Made by a program: the position numbers and the translations under genes
Source of the DNA: Betaproteobacteria bacterium
GTDB taxonomy: Bacteria > Pseudomonadota > Gammaproteobacteria > Burkholderiales > SG8-39
Assembly: GCA_029865405.1 (NCBI GenBank)
Contig: JAOUGZ010000118.1
Location: 1-7,606, forward strand
Direction: 5' to 3'
Length of the DNA stretch: 7,606 bases
The notes under the pieces: model-generated
What the model saw: the letters and a program-made list of their open reading frames with translations, nothing else
Told to the model about the DNA's origin: nothing
Databases searched by the model: none
Shown: positions 1 to 6,502 of the stretch, piece after piece
Position numbering within the stretch: position 1 is the first letter of the stretch
Layout of the letters: the number at the start of each line of letters is the position of its first letter

Positions 1-1856
1 TCGCATACATGGCAGCCATTGGGAAAGCTCATCTCCGGCGCGGCGAAGGTGGCCACCGTCTTGAGCGCGTCGGCCTTGCCCTGCGCGAGCTCCCTCCAGC
101 CCAGGCGCCGGTCGGTGCCGGCAACGCGGAACTCGCCCTTGCCGTACTCGATATCGGCGGCGGCCGCCTCGAGCAGCTCGGCGGCGGCGTCTTTGCCCTT
201 CTTGATCGCCTCGGCGGCGGCGAGCTGCATCGCGCCGCCCACCATCATGGTGGAACGCGAGGCCACGGTCGGGATGCCGCCCGGCACCTCGTCGCTGTCG
301 CCCTGCACGATGCGGATGCGGGCCACGTCCATCTGCAGCTGCTGCGCGAGGATCAGGGGCAGGGTGGTCATCTGCCCCTGGCCCATGGCCTGCGCGCCGG
401 TGCGCAGCACCGCGGCGCCGTCCGCGTCGAAGCGCAGATCGGCGGTTTCGTTGAGCGGCGCACCGCCCGCGACCTCGAGGAAGCAGCACACGCCGATGCC
501 GCGCAGCTTCCCCTTCGCCGCGGACGCCTTGCGCCGCGCGGCAAACCCCTGCCAGTCGGCGAGCGCGAGCGCCTTGTCGAGCACCGCCTCGAACTCGCCG
601 CTGTCGTAGGTCTGGCCGCTCGGTGCCTTGTACGGCATCGCCGACACCGGAATCAGGTTCTTGCGGCGCAGCTCGACGCGGTCGATGCCCGTCGCACGCG
701 CCGCCTCGTCGATCAGGCGCTCTACGAGATAGATCGCCTCGGGCCGGCCCGCGCCGCGGTACGGTCCGAGCGGCGCGGCGTTGGTCAGCACCATCCTCAC
801 GCCCGCATGGATCGCAGGGATGCGGTAGACGCTCGAGAGACAGTTCTTGGTGTTGTTGGTGGCGACGATCGCGGCGTAGGTCGAGGCGTAGGCGCCGATG
901 CCGACCTGCGTGCGCGCGCGCAGCGCCAGGAACTTCCCGTCCTTGTCGAGCGCGAGCTCGCCCTCGAGGATGCCGTCGCGGCCGTGGGTATCGGCGAGAA
1001 AGCTCTCCAGGCGCGTCGCGCACCAGTGCACCGGGCGGCCGACGCGCTTCGTCGCGGCCATCAGCGCGGCGTACTCGGCGTAGGTCTGCACCTTCATGCC
1101 GAAGCCGCCGCCGACGTCGTGCGTGAGCACGCGGATCGCTTCGGGCGGGCACTTGAAGACGTTCTCGGCGAGGACCTTGCGCACGAGCGCCACGCCCTGC
1201 GTGGAGACCGTGAGCGTGTAGCGCTTCCCGTCCCACGCGGCGCTCGCCGCGCGCGGCTCGAGCGCGGTCGGCGCGACGCGCGTGTCCTCGAGGCGCACCG
1301 CGACTTTGTGCGCGGCAACCTTGAAGGCGGCGTCCACGGCGGCGGCATCGCCGTGCTCCCAGTCGAGCGCGATATTGCCCGGGGCCGCCTCGTAGAGGGC
1401 GGGGGCGCCCTTGGCGAGCGCGCGCGCCACGGTGGAGGCGGCGGGCAGTTCCTCGTAGTCCACCTCGACTGCGTCGACGGCGTCGAGCGCCTGCGGTAGC
1501 GTCTCGGCGACCACCACGGCGATTGGCTCTCCCACGTAGCGCACACGATCGGTGGCGAGCACCGGCATCTGCGTGGCGAACATCGGCTTGCCGTCGCGGC
1601 CCGGGAGCAGCACGCCCGGCGGGATCGCCCCCAGCGAGAGCTCTGCGCCAGTGATCACCGCCAGCACGCCCGGCATCTTAGCCGCCGCCTTGATGTCGAC
1701 GCCGCGGAGCTTCGCGTGCCCCATCGCCGAGCGCACGAACGCTGCACGCGCGTGGCCCGCGGTCTTCAGGTCGTCGGTGAAGCGGCCGCGGCCGGCGAGC
1801 AGCGGGTCGTCCTCGCTGCGCGGGGAGCTCTTGCCAAAGCGTAGCGGCTCAGCCAT
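1..1856 (-). CDS. Xanthine dehydrogenase family molybdopterin-binding (large) subunit, C-terminus cut by window edge
   Basis: Large catalytic subunit of a molybdenum hydroxylase (XDH/CoxL family), which carries the molybdopterin cofactor and hydroxylates or oxidises a substrate, passing electrons to FeS and FAD partners. The frame is open without a stop from the ATG at 1856 to the left edge, giving 618 residues of a usual 750-800. The N-terminal residues (about 1-130) match the a/b-hammerhead domain; the molybdopterin domains follow. Visible motifs are DVGGGFG (247-253), PYRGAGR (365-371), MGQGQ (491-495), and PNGCHVC at the very end (612-618). PYRGAGR is close to the AYRGAGR loop of form II CoxL-like proteins and unlike the AYRCSFR loop of true CO dehydrogenase, so CO is an unlikely substrate. 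The C-terminal part with the catalytic glutamate lies outside the window. The start is one base after the GntR stop (TGACATG) and has no clear ribosome site, suggesting translational coupling. Neither the FeS nor the FAD subunit is in view. The family is certain; the substrate is unknown. Confidence 0.95.
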   Translation of the reverse strand, partial: MAEPLRFGKSSPRSEDDPLLAGRGRFTDDLKTAGHARAAFVRSAMGHAKLRGVDIKAAAKMPGVLAVITGAELSLGAIPPGVLLPGRDGKPMFATQMPVLATDRVRYVGEPIAVVVAETLPQALDAVDAVEVDYEELPAASTVARALAKGAPALYEAAPGNIALDWEHGDAAAVDAAFKVAAHKVAVRLEDTRVAPTALEPRAASAAWDGKRYTLTVSTQGVALVRKVLAENVFKCPPEAIRVLTHDVGGGFGMKVQTYAEYAALMAATKRVGRPVHWCATRLESFLADTHGRDGILEGELALDKDGKFLALRARTQVGIGAYASTYAAIVATNNTKNCLSSVYRIPAIHAGVRMVLTNAAPLGPYRGAGRPEAIYLVERLIDEAARATGIDRVELRRKNLIPVSAMPYKAPSGQTYDSGEFEAVLDKALALADWQGFAARRKASAAKGKLRGIGVCCFLEVAGGAPLNETADLRFDADGAAVLRTGAQAMGQGQMTTLPLILAQQLQMDVARIRIVQGDSDEVPGGIPTVASRSTMMVGGAMQLAAAEAIKKGKDAAAELLEAAAADIEYGKGEFRVAGTDRRLGWRELAQGKADALKTVATFAAPEMSFPNGCHVC

Positions 1857-1857
1857 G

Positions 1858-2586
1858 TCAGTCGGGCAGGTTGCCCTCGGCGAGGATCTGGTCGCCGGCG
1901 CTCGTCACGTCGCCGACCAGGCCTCGGCGCGCGGCAGCCGCGTCGCGCTTGCGCAGCCCCAGGATCATGCGCTTGTGCCAGTTGGGCGCAGGGTTGCGGC
2001 CGCGCGCGTTGGCGTTGGCGCGCATCCTGAGCGAGAGATGCAGCACCGGCCCGATCTGCAGCCACAGTCCCTCGATCAGCGGCAGCAGGTTCGGCATGCC
2101 CGCAGCCTCATACAGGATGAAATGGATGTCCTTGTTGATGCGCCACAGCTTCACGCCGTCGGCCTGGCGACGCTGCATCTCGGCGGCGAACTGCCGGTTC
2201 AGCTCCTCCATGCGATCAACGTCGTCCATGCGCATGCGGCGCGTCGCTTCCTCCACCGCAAGGCCCTCGATGGCGATGCGAATGCGCAGGAGCTCGCGAA
2301 AGCGCGCCTTGGTCATCACCGGCACGCGGATGCGGCGATTGGGCAGCATCTCGAGGGCGCCCTCGGCGGCGAGGCGCCGTACTGCTTCGCGCACCGGCAT
2401 CGGGCTGACGTTCAGCGCCGCGGCGAGCTCGCGCAGCGTCAGCTTCTGGCCGGGCTGAAGCTGTCCGGCCATGAGAAAGTCGCGCAGCCCGCTGTAGACG
2501 CGCTGGCCGAGCGTGCCGGTCTCGACCGGCGCGATGCCGGCGAGCGAGCCTTGCACGACTTTCAGGACGAGGGCGCCTTTTCGCAA
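1858..2586 (-). CDS. GntR family transcriptional regulator, FCD (FadR-like) subfamily
   Basis: DNA-binding regulator of 242 residues, the usual size for FadR-type GntR proteins. The N-terminal winged helix-turn-helix spans about residues 26-92 and includes the typical stretch LRELAAALNVSPMPVREAVR (51-70). The C-terminal all-helical FCD ligand-binding domain runs from about 95 to 235. At the usual FCD metal-ligand positions I read N151, H155, H204 and D226, where D, H, H and H are more common, so the site is variant. The start is uncertain: TTG at 2586 gives the full frame, GTG at 2556 would remove ten residues, and neither has a good Shine-Dalgarno. The N-terminal extension before the wHTH is normal in length either way. 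It is transcribed with the downstream molybdenum hydroxylase gene and divergently from the transporter. I infer that it represses both units through the palindrome at 2622-2633 and responds to a pathway metabolite, probably a carboxylate as is common for FCD proteins. Confidence 0.93.
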   Translation of the reverse strand: MRKGALVLKVVQGSLAGIAPVETGTLGQRVYSGLRDFLMAGQLQPGQKLTLRELAAALNVSPMPVREAVRRLAAEGALEMLPNRRIRVPVMTKARFRELLRIRIAIEGLAVEEATRRMRMDDVDRMEELNRQFAAEMQRRQADGVKLWRINKDIHFILYEAAGMPNLLPLIEGLWLQIGPVLHLSLRMRANANARGRNPAPNWHKRMILGLRKRDAAAARRGLVGDVTSAGDQILAEGNLPD

Positions 2587-2592
2587 AACGGA

Positions 2593-2623
2593 TTGACAGC
2601 GGCGTGAAGGCCCTCAGTATAAT
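2593..2623 (+). promoter_or_regulatory. Sigma70-type promoter for the binding protein/transporter operon
   Basis: A perfect -35 hexamer TTGACA (2593-2598) and a perfect -10 hexamer TATAAT (2618-2623) are separated by 19 bp. This AT-rich pair stands out in GC-rich surroundings and sits upstream of the binding-protein gene. Transcription would begin near 2630, giving a leader of about 39 nt. The 19-bp spacer is two longer than optimal, which may weaken an otherwise consensus promoter and suits a regulated one. Confidence 0.75.
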
Positions 2624-2646
2624 GTGATCACATATCAACGTTGCAA
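2619..2646 (-). promoter_or_regulatory. Possible divergent promoter for the GntR/molybdenum hydroxylase unit
   Basis: On the minus strand TTGCAA (2646-2641, 4 of 6 matches to the -35 consensus) is followed after 16 bp by CATTAT (2624-2619, 4 of 6 matches to the -10). Transcription would start about 25 nt before the TTG start of the regulator. The match is only moderate and was sought because a promoter is needed here. It overlaps the rightward promoter and the palindrome, so one bound regulator could control both directions. Confidence 0.35.
2622..2633. promoter_or_regulatory. Candidate GntR operator (12-bp perfect palindrome)
   Basis: ATGTGATCACAT is a perfect inverted repeat that shares two bases with the rightward -10 hexamer and covers the likely transcription start. 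It also lies inside the proposed leftward promoter. Its core GTGATCAC has the GT...AC symmetry common in FadR-type GntR operators. A site here would block polymerase, so repression is the expected mode. It resembles two CRP half-sites (TGTGA/TCACA), but without the usual 6-bp spacer, so a CRP site is unlikely. Confidence 0.6.
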
Positions 2647-2654
2647 CCCGCACC

Positions 2655-2664
2655 GGAGGAGGAG
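2655..2664 (+). promoter_or_regulatory. Strong ribosome binding site that fixes the binding-protein start
   Basis: GGAGGAGGAG contains an AGGAGG core at 2657-2662, six bases before the ATG at 2669. It selects this ATG over an in-frame GTG at 2624, which lies within the promoter/operator and could not be used by a transcript starting near 2630. Confidence 0.85.
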
Positions 2665-2668
2665 CGCC

Positions 2669-3898
2669 ATGCAACCCGTTCGTTCCCTGATTTCGTGGTC
2701 GCTCGTCGCGCTCGCCTCGTTGTCACTCGCCGCCGCCGCGCACGCACAGAGCGGCCCGATCAAGATCGGCGTGCTCGCGCCCGTCACCGGCCCCCTCGCC
2801 ACGCCCGGCAAGGACATGGTCGACGGCTGGAAGATGTTCTGGGACCAGGCGGGGCACACCGCCGGTGGCCGCAAAGTCGAATATGTGATCGCCGACACCA
2901 CCTGCAACCCGGACCAGGCGCTCACCCAGGCGCGGCGCCTCGTGCACCAGGAGAAGGTGCACTTCATGGTGGGGCCGCTCTGCGGCCACGAGGGTCCCGC
3001 GGTGGCGCAGGTGAGCAAGGAAACGGGCGTGCCGCTGGTTATGGACGCGGCGGGCGCGGACGTCATCACCAAGTGGGAGCGCAGCCCGACCGTGGTGCGC
3101 ACCGCCGTGTCGGCCTCGCAGATCGGGCACCCCTGGGGCGAGTACATGTACAAGGAGCTCGGCCTGAGGAACGTCACCTTCATCGGCCAGGACTACACCT
3201 GGGGCCATGAAGTCACGCTCGGCGCGGTGCGCACCTTCACCGCGCTCGGCGGCAAGGTGGCGAAGATGATCTGGAACCCGATCGGCACCAAGGACTACGG
3301 CCCGACCATCGCCGCGATCCCCGAGGATACCGACGGCGTCTCGGCGGTGGTGGTGGGACCGGACCGCGTGCGCCTGTTCGAAGCCTGGTTCAACTTCGGC
3401 ATGGACAAGAAGAAGAAGATCTACGGCGGCTACTGGATGCACCAGGACGTGCTGCCGCAGATGGACGACCGCGCGATCGGGCTGATCGGCAACTCGCTCA
3501 ACTACGCCGCCGGCCTGCAGACGCCGGAGAACATCGCCTTCACCACGGAGTTCGCCAAGCGCACCAAGCGGCTGCCGTCCTGGTTCGGCGAGTCGGCGTA
3601 TTCCGCGGGGCTGTGGACGAAGACGGCGATCGACAAGATCGGCGGCAAGGTGGAGGATCGCGACGCGTTCCTGAACGCGATGCGCACGGTCACCATCAAG
3701 GGACCGCGCGGGCCGCTGCGCATGGACGACTACGGCAACCCGATCCAGAACGTCTATATCTCGAAGATCCAGAAGATCAAGCACCCGGTGCTGGGGGACG
3801 TGCTGACCAACGTGCCCTTCAAGACCTACGAGGGCGTGTCGCAGTTCTGGACCTTCGACCCGAAGGACTTCCTCGCGCGCGGTCCCTACAAGCGCTAG
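2669..3898 (+). CDS. ABC transporter periplasmic substrate-binding protein, branched-chain amino acid/amide type (Peripla_BP_6)
   Basis: Periplasmic receptor that captures the ligand and delivers it to the LivHMGF-type complex encoded downstream. It has 409 residues, normal for the family. A Sec signal peptide is clear: positively charged start (R5), hydrophobic core (7-24) and an AHA site with cleavage after A26. There is no lipobox cysteine, so it should be soluble. The mature protein opens with IKIGVLAPVTGPLATPGKD (31-49), the typical first strand and loop of type I binding proteins. C79 and C105 lie 26 residues apart, close to the spacing of the disulfide in LivJ/LivK. The second lobe carries FIGQDYTWGHE (171-181). 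The region GPLCGHEGPAVA (102-113) differs from the leucine-binding proteins, so branched-chain amino acids are not a safe assumption; amides, urea-like compounds or aromatic acids are also known ligands of this family. A terminator directly follows the gene. Confidence 0.95.
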   Translation: MQPVRSLISWSLVALASLSLAAAAHAQSGPIKIGVLAPVTGPLATPGKDMVDGWKMFWDQAGHTAGGRKVEYVIADTTCNPDQALTQARRLVHQEKVHFMVGPLCGHEGPAVAQVSKETGVPLVMDAAGADVITKWERSPTVVRTAVSASQIGHPWGEYMYKELGLRNVTFIGQDYTWGHEVTLGAVRTFTALGGKVAKMIWNPIGTKDYGPTIAAIPEDTDGVSAVVVGPDRVRLFEAWFNFGMDKKKKIYGGYWMHQDVLPQMDDRAIGLIGNSLNYAAGLQTPENIAFTTEFAKRTKRLPSWFGESAYSAGLWTKTAIDKIGGKVEDRDAFLNAMRTVTIKGPRGPLRMDDYGNPIQNVYISKIQKIKHPVLGDVLTNVPFKTYEGVSQFWTFDPKDFLARGPYKR

Positions 3899-3914
3899 AG
3901 GCATGAGCCCCGTG

Positions 3915-3943
3915 AAGGGCGGGCGGCGACGCCCGCCCTTTTT
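3915..3943 (+). terminator. Intrinsic terminator/attenuator between the binding-protein and permease genes
   Basis: A perfect 11-bp stem (3915-3925 with 3930-3940) is closed by a GCGA tetraloop of the GNRA class and followed by a run of five T (3939-3943). It begins 17 bp after the binding-protein stop and ends 15 bp before the livH start. No promoter fits in the remaining space, so livHMGF must rely on read-through. Partial termination, together with 3' stabilisation by the hairpin, would give more binding protein than membrane complex. The opposite strand has no T-run, so it acts rightward only. Confidence 0.88.
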
Positions 3944-3958
3944 CTTGCCCGCGCCGCG

Positions 3959-4819
3959 ATGACCAGCGCGATCCTGCAGGCGATCAACGGCGTCTCGCTC
4001 GCGGCGCTGCTGTTTCTGCTGGCGAGCGGCTTCACGCTGTCCTTCGGCCTGATGCGCGTGGTGAACATGGCGCACGGCGCGTACTACCTCCTCGGCGGCT
4101 ACATCGGCCTCTCGATCGCCGAGAAGACCGGCAGCTTCGCGCTCGCGCTCGCCGGCGGCGGCGCGGCGATCGTCGTCGTCGGCTACTTCATCGACCGCTT
4201 CCTCATCCGGCGCACGGGCGAGAACCACCTCGCGCAGGTGCTGCTCACGGTGGGCGTGGCGTTCGTGCTGGGCGACGTCGCGCTGCAGATCTGGGGCGGC
4301 GATAACCTGATGGTGCCGGCGCCGGCCTACCTGAAGGGCGCAGTGATCCTGCCGGGCGACGTTTACTACCCGAAGTACCGCTTCGTGCTGATCTTCCTCG
4401 GCGTCGCCGTGGGCGTGCTGCTCTGGCTTCTCTACAAGAAGACGCAGCTCGGCGCGGTGGTGCGCGCGGGCGTGGACGATCGCGAGCAGGTGAACGCCAC
4501 CGGCATCAACGTGGATCGCCTGTTCGTCATGGTCTCGGCGCTGGCGTCGTTCCTCGCGGGGCTCGCGGGCGTGGCGGGCGGCGCCTTCCTCACGCTGTAT
4601 CCGGGCGCGGAATGGGAGATCCTGGTGTACGCGCTCGTCGTGGTGATCGTGGGCGGCCTCGGCAGCCTCGAGGGCGCCATGATCGGCGCGCTGATCGTCG
4701 GACTGCTCGACGCCTACGGGCGCTGGCTGCTGCCCGAGTTCTCGTACTTCGTCCTCTTCGGCCCGATCGCGCTGCTGATGCTCTTTCGTCCGCGCGGCCT
4801 CTTCGGCAGGGAGTACTGA
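3959..4819 (+). CDS. livH: Branched-chain amino acid/amide-type ABC transporter permease, LivH-like
   Basis: Inner-membrane permease of 286 residues that pairs with the LivM-like protein to form the translocation channel. The N-terminus has the family hallmark LMRVVNMAHGAYY (31-43) after the first hydrophobic segment (about 10-30). Further membrane segments are about 60-78, 92-110, 141-159, 187-209, 223-250 and 262-276. The cytoplasmic EAA-type coupling loop that contacts the ATPases is at 162-184 (TQLGAVVRAGVDDREQVNAT and following). The GGLGSLEGA motif (232-240) is typical. The ATG at 3959 is the only start that fits the family, yet it has no Shine-Dalgarno and sits just after the terminator U-tract, so expression of the permease genes may be limited here. 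The stop overlaps the livM start by one base (TGATG). Confidence 0.95.
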   Translation: MTSAILQAINGVSLAALLFLLASGFTLSFGLMRVVNMAHGAYYLLGGYIGLSIAEKTGSFALALAGGGAAIVVVGYFIDRFLIRRTGENHLAQVLLTVGVAFVLGDVALQIWGGDNLMVPAPAYLKGAVILPGDVYYPKYRFVLIFLGVAVGVLLWLLYKKTQLGAVVRAGVDDREQVNATGINVDRLFVMVSALASFLAGLAGVAGGAFLTLYPGAEWEILVYALVVVIVGGLGSLEGAMIGALIVGLLDAYGRWLLPEFSYFVLFGPIALLMLFRPRGLFGREY

Positions 4820-5763
4820 TGGGCCAGGGGCGCCTCGTCCTGATCCTGGTCGCGCTCGCCGCCGCGCTTGCGCTGCCGTTCGCGGCCGGCCCGTTCTGGA
4901 CCGGGCTCGTGACGCAGATGTACATCTTCGGCCTGCTGGCACTGTCGGTGGACTTGCTGCTCGGGCACGCGGGGCTGTTCTCGCTCACGCACGCGTCCTT
5001 CTTCGCGGTGTCGGCCTACACCGTCGCGATCCTGCAGGTGCGCTACGGCGTGCCGACCGCGCTCGCCGCGCCCGCCGGGATCCTCATGGGCACGGCGCTC
5101 GCGCTCCTCTTCGGCCTCGCGGTGAGGACGCGCGGCGTGTACTTCATCCTCATCACCATCGCCTTCGGCTACGTGGTGTGGGGCGTGGCGCACCGCTGGT
5201 CCTCGTTCACCGGCGGCGACAACGGCGTCACCAACGTTCCCTTCCCCGCGCTCGGCCCGCTCGCCGTCGGCTCGCATACGCAGTACTACTACGTGGTGCT
5301 CGCCGCGATCGTGCTGTGCGGCCTGGGCTACCGCGTGCTCATCCGCTCGCCCTTCGGCCTCGCGCTGCGCGGCATCAAGGCGAGCGAAACGCGCATGCAG
5401 AGCCTCGGGTACCGCACCAGCCTGCACCTGTACGCGGCGTTCGCGCTCTCGGGAGCGCTCGCGAGCTTCGCCGGCGTGCTCTACGTCTACTACAACAAGT
5501 TCGTCAATCCGGTCGCTGCGTCCTTCCCCGTCTCGGTGGAAGCCGCGCTGATGGCGATCGTCGGCGGCACGGGGACCATCGTCGGCCCGTTCCTCGGCGC
5601 GGCCGTGGTCCTGGGTCTGAGGAACTGGGTGTCGAGCTTCGTAGAGATGCACCACGCCATCATGGGCGTGGTGTTCATCGCCACGGTGCTGTGGGCGCCG
5701 CAGGGACTGGTCGGTATCGCCGCGCGGATCCGCGCCCGGCTCGCGAAGGGCCGCGATGGCTGA
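4819..5763 (+). CDS. livM: Branched-chain amino acid/amide-type ABC transporter permease, LivM-like
   Basis: Second inner-membrane permease, 314 residues, with about eight to nine hydrophobic segments. The first (about 5-22) is followed by the LivM signature LSVDLLLGHAGLFSLTHASFF (begins at 42), then GVYFILITIAFGYVVWGV (106-123) and TGGDNGVTNVP (131-141), all characteristic. The EAA-type coupling loop is SPFGLALRGIKASETRMQSL (177-196). The protein ends with PQGLVGI and a basic tail. I chose the ATG at 4819 because it has AGGGAG at 4808-4813 five bases upstream and gives the normal family length; the frame is open further upstream but only inside livH. The end overlaps livG by eight bases. It belongs to the same operon as its neighbours and would form a heterodimer with LivH. 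Confidence 0.95.
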   Translation: MGQGRLVLILVALAAALALPFAAGPFWTGLVTQMYIFGLLALSVDLLLGHAGLFSLTHASFFAVSAYTVAILQVRYGVPTALAAPAGILMGTALALLFGLAVRTRGVYFILITIAFGYVVWGVAHRWSSFTGGDNGVTNVPFPALGPLAVGSHTQYYYVVLAAIVLCGLGYRVLIRSPFGLALRGIKASETRMQSLGYRTSLHLYAAFALSGALASFAGVLYVYYNKFVNPVAASFPVSVEAALMAIVGGTGTIVGPFLGAAVVLGLRNWVSSFVEMHHAIMGVVFIATVLWAPQGLVGIAARIRARLAKGRDG

Positions 5764-6502
5764 GCAGGCGCTTCGCGTCGATGGCCTCGCCAAGGTGTTC
5801 GGCGGGCTCGCGGCCGTGGACGGCGTCTCGCTCGCGGTGGCTGCGGGCGAGCGGCGCGTGCTCATCGGACCGAACGGCGCCGGCAAGACGACGCTTTTCC
5901 ACTGCATTACCGGCACGCTCAAGCCTACGAGCGGGAACGTGGCGCTGTTCGGGCGCGACGTCACGCGCCTCGCGGAGTACAGCCGCACCGCCCTCGGCAT
6001 GGGGCGCACCTTCCAGATCACCAACGTGTTTCCCGACCTGACCCTCGGCGAAAACCTGGCGCTCGCCATCGTCGGCACCGATCGCCGGAAGTGGGTGATG
6101 CACCGGCCGGTGGCGGCCTACGCGGCGGTGCGGCGGCAGGCGCTCGATAGCCTGGAGCGCGTGGGGCTCGAAGGCCGCGCCGACCAGCCGGCGAAGCTCG
6201 TCTCCTACGGCGAGCGACGCCAGCTCGAGCTCGCGCTCGCGCTGAATACCAATCCGAAGGTGCTGTTTCTGGACGAACCCTGCGCCGGGCTGTCGCCGGC
6301 CGAGCGCCAGCGCATCTCGCAGATGATCGCCGGGCTGCCGCGCGACATCACCGTGCTCATGATCGAGCACGACATGGACGTGGCGCTCGGCCTCGCCGAC
6401 AGCGTCACCGTGCTGCACCAGGGACGCGTGATCCTCGAGGGCTCGCCCGACGAGGTGCGCGCCAATTCCGAAGTGCGCGACGTCTATTTCGGCCATGCCT
6501 GA
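5756..6502 (+). CDS. livG: ABC transporter ATP-binding protein, LivG-like
   Basis: Cytoplasmic ATPase, 248 residues, one of two distinct nucleotide-binding subunits that power import. Walker A is GPNGAGKT (38-45). The Q-loop is at Q87 within TFQITNVFPDLT, a typical LivG sequence. The signature segment reads SYGERRQLE (150-158) where LSGGQ stands in the consensus; LivG proteins commonly have S(Y/H)G here. Walker B is VLFLDEP (169-175) with catalytic E174, and the H-switch is H205 in IEHDM. All functional motifs are intact. The ATG has AAGGG (5746-5750) five bases upstream and overlaps the livM end by eight bases. The end overlaps the livF start by eight bases in the same ATGNCTGA arrangement. 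Partner: the LivF-like protein. Confidence 0.96.
   Translation: MAEQALRVDGLAKVFGGLAAVDGVSLAVAAGERRVLIGPNGAGKTTLFHCITGTLKPTSGNVALFGRDVTRLAEYSRTALGMGRTFQITNVFPDLTLGENLALAIVGTDRRKWVMHRPVAAYAAVRRQALDSLERVGLEGRADQPAKLVSYGERRQLELALALNTNPKVLFLDEPCAGLSPAERQRISQMIAGLPRDITVLMIEHDMDVALGLADSVTVLHQGRVILEGSPDEVRANSEVRDVYFGHA

Noticed and set aside
9..1499. Long plus-strand open frame of 496 codons
   Set aside because: It lies opposite the molybdenum hydroxylase gene, has a low-complexity Arg/Ala/Gly/His-rich translation and no family features. It is a by-product of high GC on the strand opposite a real gene.
1..1856. Aerobic CO dehydrogenase large subunit (CoxL form I)
   Set aside because: The active-site loop reads PYRGAGR and lacks the cysteine of AYRCSFR that holds the copper in true CO dehydrogenase.
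2622..2633. CRP/FNR-type site
   Set aside because: The TGTGA and TCACA halves are adjacent without the 6-bp spacer that CRP requires, and a GntR gene next door explains the palindrome better.
2624..2668. Upstream GTG start extending the binding protein by 15 residues
   Set aside because: It would lie inside the operator, ahead of the likely transcription start, and would put 15 residues including several arginines in front of a good signal peptide. The ATG at 2669 has an excellent ribosome site.
2723..4942. Very long minus-strand open frame of 739 codons
   Set aside because: It is antisense to the binding-protein and livH genes, with a His/Arg/Glu/Ala-rich composition typical of GC-rich shadow frames. 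It crosses the terminator and two clearly real genes.
4714..6078. Minus-strand open frame of 454 codons opposite livM and livG
   Set aside because: Its translation is repetitive and charged with no recognisable domain, and the opposite strand has two intact transporter genes.
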